Shown piece by piece: positions 59,037-64,000 of a stretch of DNA of 64,000 bases. The notes under the pieces were generated by a model, which did not search any database, had not been told where the DNA came from, and saw only the letters and a program-made list of their open reading frames with translations. The position numbers and the translations under genes were made by a program. Numbering within the stretch: position 1 is the first letter of the stretch; the number at the start of each line of letters is the position of its first letter. The stretch is from Candidatus Poribacteria bacterium. Lineage in GTDB: Bacteria > Poribacteria > WGA-4E > WGA-3G. The DNA is taken from contig JAJEEK010000109.1 in the NCBI GenBank assembly GCA_022821065.1, positions 1 to 64,000 of the forward strand. The letters are read 5' to 3'.

Positions 59037-59429
59037 ATGGCTCAAAACACCGGCTACGACGATCTACAAACCCACATCCCAGAATTAGAAACACCGGCTA
59101 TTGAGACGTGGGAAAATCAGTATAGCCACCGAGATTACACGATTGAGATTACGAATCTGGAATTTACCGCTGTATGTCCTAAAACAGGGTTGCCAGATTT
59201 CGCGACGCTCTGTATCACTTACGTCCCGGATCGACACTGCGTCGAACTGAAATCGTTGAAGGAGTACTTCCTTTTCTACCGGGATATCGGCATTTTTCAT
59301 GAGCATGTCGTAAACAAGGTGTTAGAAGACTTCGTAAAAGCGTGTCAGCCACGACAAGCAGAAGTCGTCGGCGATTTCAACATTCGCGGTGGTATCAAAA
59401 CAGTCGTACAGGCAAAATATAAAAAATAA
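59037..59429 (+). CDS. queF: NADPH-dependent 7-cyano-7-deazaguanine (preQ0) reductase
   Basis: 130 residues, the short unimodular QueF. The thioimide Cys is in FTAVCPKTGLPDFATLCITY and the QueF motif is CVELKSLKEYFLFYRDIGIF (E-x-K-S-L-K). C-terminal FNIRGGIKTVVQAKY. Makes preQ1, a precursor of queuosine. GGAGA precedes the ATG. With QueG (54097) it supports a functional queuosine pathway. Confidence 0.96.
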   Translation: MAQNTGYDDLQTHIPELETPAIETWENQYSHRDYTIEITNLEFTAVCPKTGLPDFATLCITYVPDRHCVELKSLKEYFLFYRDIGIFHEHVVNKVLEDFVKACQPRQAEVVGDFNIRGGIKTVVQAKYKK

Positions 59430-59456
59430 GATAAGGACATACAACAAGGTAATACC

Positions 59457-61097
59457 ATGTACCACAGACCGCCAGTGATCGGCGAATACCTACTCAGAAA
59501 ATTACAAAGCTATGACATCGAACACATCTTCGGTATCCCCGGCGATTACGTGCTCCGTTTCTATAACCTTATCGAACAGAGTTCCATTCAACATATCGGT
59601 ATGACCCGCGAGGATGCTGCGGGGTACGCAGCGGACGCTTACGCACGTACGAGAGGGATGGGTGCTGCCTGTGTCACCTATTGCGTCGGTGGATTGTCGA
59701 TGGTGAATGCCGTCGCTGGTGCCTACGCCGAAAAATCACCCGTTGTCGTGATTAGCGGCGCGCCGGGGATCAAAGAACGCGGGAAAGACGCACTCCTACA
59801 TCATAAAGTCAGGGATTTCCATACACAGCAACGTATCTATGATGAGATAACTGTCGCAACCGCCCTGCTTGATGAACCGTTTACCGCCTTCAACGAAATC
59901 GATCGGGTACTTGATGCTGTGTATCGCTACAAACGTCCGGGATACATCGAACTCCCGCGCGATATGGTTGATGCCCGCGGCACGCTCTACCAACGTCCGT
60001 CAACCGGTGGACACCTCAGCGATCCCGACATATTGGATGCCGCCGTTGAAGATGCCTGCAACTTTATTAATCAGAGCAAAAAACCTATTATCCTTGCAGG
60101 TGTGGAACTCCACAGATTCGGCTATCAAAATAAATTGATTCACCTCGTGGAAGAAAAACGGATCCCGGTTGTAGCGACACTCCTCGGAAAATCGGTAATC
60201 CCAGAATCGCATCCGCTTTACTTAGGCATTTATGAAGGTGCTATGGGGCAGGAAGATGTTAGGGAATTTGTGGAAGATTCGGATTGTGTGATCATCCTCG
60301 GTGCTTTTATGACCGATGTGAACCTCGGGATTTACACCGCTAACCTCGATCGTACGCGATCCGTCTATGCGACCACCGAAAAAATCAATGTTCGCTACCG
60401 CGCTTACGATGAGGTGACGTTCGATGATTTCCTTGACGGTCTCAATTCGCCGAAACTCCGAAGACGACGAAAACCGAACTTAGATTGGGCACTCAAAGGT
60501 CGCGAACCGTTCGAGGTGAAACCGAACGCGCCTTTAAAAGTGAACCGCCTCTTCCAACATCTCAACGAATTTATTAGCGATGAACTGACGGTTATTGCCG
60601 ATGTCGGAGACAGTCTCTTCGGTGCTGTAGAACTGGATATACATCAACACACCAACTTTATTAGTCCCGCCTACTACACTTCAATGGGTTTCGCCGTGCC
60701 AGCTTCCGTTGGTGCGCAATTCAGTATGCCGGATACCCGATGTCTCGTTATCGTTGGGGACGGTGCCTTCCAAATGACAGGCACTGAACTCTCAACAACC
60801 GTCCGTTACGGATTTAACCCGATTGTCGTCGTTTTAAACAACCACGGTTACGGTACCGAGCGGCATCTTCTTGAAGGCACCTTTAATGATATCGGATGTT
60901 GGAACTATAGTCGTATGCCAACGCTCTTCGGGGCAGGACGCGGGTTCCATGTCCGAACTGAAGGCGAATTTGATGAAGCCATCAAAACGGCACTCGCCGA
61001 GACGCAACATTTTACACTGATTGAAGTGGAACTCGACAAACTCGACACATCACCAGCACTGGCTCGGTTGGCAGAACGGATGTCCGGAACTGTTTAA
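59457..61097 (+). CDS. thiamine-pyrophosphate-dependent alpha-keto acid decarboxylase family protein
   Basis: 546 residues with the three-domain ThDP fold. N-terminal FGIPGDYVLRFYNLIEQSSI then IGMTREDAAGYAADAYARTR: Glu in REDAAG stands for the family's cofactor-activating Glu. HH pair in LLHHKVRDFHTQQRIYDEIT. C-terminal VVIVGDGAFQMTGTELSTTV then NNHGYGTERHLL (the GDG-x26-NN motif: GDG and NNHGY). Pyruvate/indolepyruvate/phenylpyruvate decarboxylases share this; phenylpyruvate is plausible given pheA, but substrate is unproven. Confidence 0.88.
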   Translation: MYHRPPVIGEYLLRKLQSYDIEHIFGIPGDYVLRFYNLIEQSSIQHIGMTREDAAGYAADAYARTRGMGAACVTYCVGGLSMVNAVAGAYAEKSPVVVISGAPGIKERGKDALLHHKVRDFHTQQRIYDEITVATALLDEPFTAFNEIDRVLDAVYRYKRPGYIELPRDMVDARGTLYQRPSTGGHLSDPDILDAAVEDACNFINQSKKPIILAGVELHRFGYQNKLIHLVEEKRIPVVATLLGKSVIPESHPLYLGIYEGAMGQEDVREFVEDSDCVIILGAFMTDVNLGIYTANLDRTRSVYATTEKINVRYRAYDEVTFDDFLDGLNSPKLRRRRKPNLDWALKGREPFEVKPNAPLKVNRLFQHLNEFISDELTVIADVGDSLFGAVELDIHQHTNFISPAYYTSMGFAVPASVGAQFSMPDTRCLVIVGDGAFQMTGTELSTTVRYGFNPIVVVLNNHGYGTERHLLEGTFNDIGCWNYSRMPTLFGAGRGFHVRTEGEFDEAIKTALAETQHFTLIEVELDKLDTSPALARLAERMSGTV

Positions 61098-61122
61098 ATA
61101 TATCTGATATATTATATTGAAT

Positions 61123-61214
61123 TAGCCGTCAGCCATCAGCAAACAGCAAAGAGATTCTCTTGCTGAGAGCCGAAAGCCGATAGCCGATAGCCGTTCTTGC
61201 CGAAAGCCGAAGCC
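61123..61214. repeat. GCCGATA-heptamer element, intergenic copy
   Basis: TTAGCCGTCAGCCATCAGCA (61122-61141), inner CAAAGAGATTCTCTTGCTGA, then GCCGAAAGCCGATAGCCGAT (61170-61189) and further GCCGAAAGCCG. It fills the gap between the convergent decarboxylase and isomerase genes and could form a terminator hairpin (CAGCAAAGAGATTCTCTTGCTG). Confidence 0.75.
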
Positions 61215-61219
61215 ATTTA

Positions 61220-62023
61220 TTACAATGCACCGATCTTTTTTCGCAAGAAGTCTGTACAAAAAGGCACTTGTGCCTCCAAAAGTCCGTGCAATATTACCGC
61301 ACCATCGTAACCATTTTCTTTGAGTAAGCCAAGATATTGGTCGTAGTCAAGCAGTCCTGTGCCTGCAGCGAGATGTCCGGCTTGACCGTCTCTGTCTAAG
61401 TCTTTCGCGTGTGCAAGCGCGATGTCGTCACCGAGAAGTGCGAACGCTTCATCAAGGATTTCACACATCTTGGGCAGCTCACCCTTATGAAAGACATTCG
61501 CGCCGTCCATACAAACCTTCAAGTACGGTGATTGCATCTCGTCAAGCAGACGGCGCGCTTTTTGGGCAGAATCAATCACATTTGCGACTTCGGGTTCAAG
61601 AGCAAGTGTAACGTCATATTCTTCAGCCACTGCCAACGCCTGCTCCATAGATTCGACGAGATCTCGCCAAGCTTCTGCTGTGTTGTTATCAGGATGTGCC
61701 CGCCACATGCTCTGCGGATCGCGAGAACCAGTGCAGAGCGTAATCACCGATGTACCCATCGGCGCACATTTCTCCGCAACAGAACGCAGCATCCGTAAAC
61801 CAGCGTGACGCTTTTCAACATCGGGGTCGATCATATTATAGGTGCCTGAAAGTGCGGAGATCGTAATCTGTTGGGCATCCATCTCTTTGCGGATCTCGGC
61901 AACCGACGGTCCCGATGCAGGCACATGATACTGTAGATGATGGACACCGTGTTCCACAACGGCATCAAGCGTCTCGGTAAGTGTTTCTCGCCGAATCGTT
62001 CCTTCCATGAGTCCAACGTACAT
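61220..62023 (-). CDS. xylose-isomerase-like TIM-barrel (sugar phosphate isomerase/epimerase) protein
   Basis: 267 residues, AP-endonuclease-2/sugar epimerase type. Metal-binding acids and His follow the family pattern: LALEPEVANVIDSAQKARRL (Glu), YLKVCMDGANVFHKGELPKM (Asp-x-x-Asn/His), IALAHAKDLDRDGQAGHLAA (H-x-K-D) and GYDGAVILHGLLEAQ. Isomerase or epimerase for a sugar or inositol derivative, substrate unknown. CAGGAG lies ahead of the ATG. Confidence 0.9.
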   Translation of the reverse strand: MYVGLMEGTIRRETLTETLDAVVEHGVHHLQYHVPASGPSVAEIRKEMDAQQITISALSGTYNMIDPDVEKRHAGLRMLRSVAEKCAPMGTSVITLCTGSRDPQSMWRAHPDNNTAEAWRDLVESMEQALAVAEEYDVTLALEPEVANVIDSAQKARRLLDEMQSPYLKVCMDGANVFHKGELPKMCEILDEAFALLGDDIALAHAKDLDRDGQAGHLAAGTGLLDYDQYLGLLKENGYDGAVILHGLLEAQVPFCTDFLRKKIGAL

Positions 62024-62243
62024 AGATTTCTCCTGTTAAATGATGGTTTGCGGTAGGTTTAGCGTAAAAAAATAGGAATGTCACAGAAAATACAGCGATT
62101 ATACAACACAAAGGATAAGATGACAAGCAAAATGGGGTGTCACGTCAGCGTCATTCAATTATAGGTTTTTAGTGTTTGGTGTTGTCCTTTTCGTAGGTGT
62201 TAGTACTTTATATATGTTATGTTTTATAACAAACTGCAGAAAT

Positions 62244-62273
62244 TTTCGCAGCGTTTCGCAGCATTTCGCAGCA
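62244..62273. repeat. three tandem 10-bp repeats in a gene-free gap
   Basis: TTTCGCAGCG, TTTCGCAGCA, TTTCGCAGCA in tandem (62244-62253, 62254-62263, 62264-62273). They lie in the 415-base gap between the divergent isomerase and alpha/alpha-toroid genes. The gap shows no ORF; AT-rich stretches and these iterons are all I can point to, so they may be a regulator-binding site for either gene. Confidence 0.5.
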
Positions 62274-62438
62274 GATCGAAAAAAAAGATGTCCAATCGAA
62301 TAATTTATTAAAATCGGATGACCCTGGTTGTCGCGTAGGTGAGTACCACTGAAGTACTTCGCTATTTTGGTATCTTGACATTATTTCTGCATTTATGATA
62401 CGATACTTTTATTCAGCAGTGCGGAGGTATTGTTTGTG

Positions 62439-63860
62439 ATGAACTCAGAATTGATTATTACCAAAATATGCAGTGCCGTTGATCTGATGATCGAAAGTAG
62501 CGTGCCATATAAAGGGTTATTTCCATCGATTCTACACGCGCAGACGGGTGAGATGCTAACAGAGAAACCGCCTAAGATTCCGGGACAACGGGATGGGGAT
62601 CGCGCACATCTCGGTTGTAACCTGATTCACGACGAACCGCTGCTCGCCACGATGAACGTGCTTGCTGAAACCGAGTCGAAACCGGAATACGCTGAAGCGG
62701 TAGATCAATACTTGGAACACTTTGCTCAGAATTGTACGGATACGACAACTGGATTGTTTCCTTGGGGTGAGCATTCGTTTTGGCAGCTGATCGAGGAACG
62801 GGTCGGGTGTTCGCGCGATCCTGCGGGTGGTGCCGCCATTCACGACCATCTCCGTCAGGTACCATTATGGCTCTGGCAAAAATTGAGGACGTTTAACCCT
62901 GCCTGCGTCCAAAGTTTTGCCGATGGATTGGATTACCACTGGACAGACGGAGAAGGACTCGAATACATCCGCCATGCAAATATTGATACAAAAGCACACC
63001 TCGTTCGCGGGGGACGAGCGTGCGATTTTCCACGGCATTCAGGCTTTTATATCTTCGATCTGGCGTTCGCGTACACGCAAGACCAACGTCCTGAAACCCT
63101 TCAACAAATTCAGCACTATACCGATTACTGGTGGGAAAAACAGGATGCGCGCGGACTTTTACGGATCGAAAGCCGTTCACCGAAGGACGACGCTCGATTT
63201 TTTGAGATGAATGCACCGACGCAAACATTCTCGTTGGGCGTCAGTCTACTTGAATCCGCAGTGCTGATAGAATCCCTTGATCCTGAATTGGCAGAGCAGA
63301 TGCGACGATACGGTTCGGTTTACATTGACGGATTCCTCGCGGCACCGCATAACCTCGAAACTCGTGAGTTCATCAGTTTATGCGAATGTGAGACAGATCG
63401 GATTGTTGAACGCATGTCGGTCTGGGGAAGCGTTTACGGTGCCGGGACAGCGTGCGGTGCAGGGGTGCTATGTCTCGGTGGATGGCGGTTGACCCAGAAT
63501 GAGAAATTGATGGCGTTGGCACACGCAATTGGCGACACCTATCTCAATGAGAAGTTTCCAGTGGATCGCGTTCAGACGGAAGCGTTCAAGATTCCAGCAT
63601 CGGATGCCGGTCTTACGCTTGAATTGTTTGCCGATCTCTACGACATCACCGGTGAATCGGTGTGGTTGGAAGGCGGGGTTGAACTTGCAGAGACAGTGTT
63701 GGAAGTCTATTTTCCAGAAACGCTTCCGTACGGTGCGTCTGCGATTGATTGGTATGAATCACAGATGGGACCCGCTTTCTTGATTCACGGCTTAACCCGC
63801 GTAGCATTATTATCGCGGCACCGAACTTGCCCGCTCGCGCCCAATTATACAGCGCGATAG
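62439..63860 (+). CDS. hypothetical alpha/alpha-toroid protein (six-hairpin glycosidase-like)
   Basis: About 473 residues; a GTG at 62436 and a TTG at 62430 are alternative starts, and GGAGG at 62423-62427 serves. Repeated helical pairs with aromatic/charged motifs (YLEHFAQNCTDTTTGLFPWG, FYIFDLAFAYTQDQRPETLQ, SVWGSVYGAGTACGAGVLCL, SAIDWYESQMGPAFLIHG) resemble alpha6/alpha6-barrel carbohydrate enzymes such as GH88/GH105/PL8-type proteins. HDHLRQVPLWLWQKL and DWYES supply possible acids. No signal peptide. I cannot name the family. The neighbouring TIM-barrel isomerase suggests sugar metabolism. Confidence 0.65.
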   Translation: MNSELIITKICSAVDLMIESSVPYKGLFPSILHAQTGEMLTEKPPKIPGQRDGDRAHLGCNLIHDEPLLATMNVLAETESKPEYAEAVDQYLEHFAQNCTDTTTGLFPWGEHSFWQLIEERVGCSRDPAGGAAIHDHLRQVPLWLWQKLRTFNPACVQSFADGLDYHWTDGEGLEYIRHANIDTKAHLVRGGRACDFPRHSGFYIFDLAFAYTQDQRPETLQQIQHYTDYWWEKQDARGLLRIESRSPKDDARFFEMNAPTQTFSLGVSLLESAVLIESLDPELAEQMRRYGSVYIDGFLAAPHNLETREFISLCECETDRIVERMSVWGSVYGAGTACGAGVLCLGGWRLTQNEKLMALAHAIGDTYLNEKFPVDRVQTEAFKIPASDAGLTLELFADLYDITGESVWLEGGVELAETVLEVYFPETLPYGASAIDWYESQMGPAFLIHGLTRVALLSRHRTCPLAPNYTAR

Positions 63861-63886
63861 AAAGATCAATAGAAACGTTTGTAGCA

Positions 63887-63927
63887 GGGCGACTTTGCGG
63901 CGTACTCGCCCAAATGCAAAGTGCATT
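63887..63927. repeat. nested intergenic palindromes at the window end
   Basis: GGGCGA (63887-63892) with TCGCCC (63906-63911), then AATGCA/TGCATT (63913-63918, 63922-63927). Just after the alpha/alpha-toroid gene; terminator- or REP-like. The remaining bases to 64000 hold nothing I can assign. Confidence 0.5.
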
Positions 63928-64000
63928 ACCGCCCGTTGGCATTACAGCGTCCATCAATAATTGTAGACTTTACTATATACAGACTACATTAGAAAAGAAA

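Overview
The window reads as a bacterial chromosome segment of moderate GC. The gene mix points to a member or close relative of Candidatus Poribacteria: three phytanoyl-CoA-dioxygenase-like proteins, two Gfo/Idh/MocA oxidoreductases, a xylose-isomerase-like TIM-barrel protein, a ThuA-like protein, LamG and FG-GAP/ASPIC secreted proteins, an NYPNPFNP-type C-terminal sorting domain, and a bacterial microcompartment shell gene. The taxonomic call is inference from gene content; no rRNA or tRNA gene was found.

Layout. 1-5.4 kb: a BMC-H shell gene cut by the window edge diverges from a citrate synthase-like/isocitrate dehydrogenase operon, followed by an AAA ATPase/PIN-like pair. 5.7-13.7 kb: mutS, mtaB, an oxidoreductase, an ASPIC/FG-GAP protein and a PhyH-type dioxygenase. 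13.7-22.5 kb is an accessory zone rich in toxin-antitoxin (TA) genes: DUF4411 PIN + Xre/ImmA, MntA-HepT, VapBC-like, and DUF4258 + YgiT-like + HTH. It also holds a 122-bp MITE-like element, a sulfatase remnant, RidA and FabV. 22.6-28.9 kb: ThuA, an Nramp-like transporter, PhyH, LamG and DnaK. 28.9-33.6 kb: a 19-unit TPR protein with an N-terminal FRG domain, a RelE/HTH TA pair, and what looks like an internally deleted SNF2-helicase gene. 33.7-38.6 kb: an M55 aminopeptidase and the operon CBS-CBS-korA-korB. 38.7-44.6 kb: a conserved hypothetical, an oxidoreductase, a second AAA ATPase + nuclease-like pair, a GH88-like hydrolase and rfaE2. 44.7-52.5 kb: an envelope cluster of two lipoproteins, a large metallopeptidase/beta-propeller/beta-barrel protein, and UPF0182. 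52.5-64 kb: a DUF5069 gene with an in-frame UGA, pheA, queG, a beta-propeller protein, a large FG-GAP protein, queF, a TPP-dependent decarboxylase, a TIM-barrel isomerase and an alpha/alpha-toroid protein.

Two layers of signal stand out. First, the DUF5069 gene carries TGA at the position where the family, as I recall it, has Cys. It has a perfect ribosome-binding site, a clean downstream frame and a stem-loop at SECIS-like distance, which makes it a selenoprotein candidate. Second, the sequence is full of small dispersed elements. Two families of heptamer-based palindromes (CCAGTTA-type and GCCGATA-type) occur between genes and also in frame inside one large envelope gene, where one of them encodes the signal-peptide core. 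A leader element ending in CCGCAAGGAAAATTAAAAA sits directly in front of four unrelated start codons. GTAG...CTAC palindromes lie in many intergenic gaps. Two different TA operons share an almost identical sigma70-type promoter, and the HepT toxin appears to have lost exactly its H-x-Y catalytic triplet.

House-keeping links: citrate synthase-like, Icd and KorAB together cover citrate formation and the 2-oxoglutarate end of the TCA cycle. QueG and QueF are two steps of queuosine synthesis. PheA serves phenylalanine synthesis, and RfaE2 serves ADP-heptose for LPS, consistent with an outer membrane.
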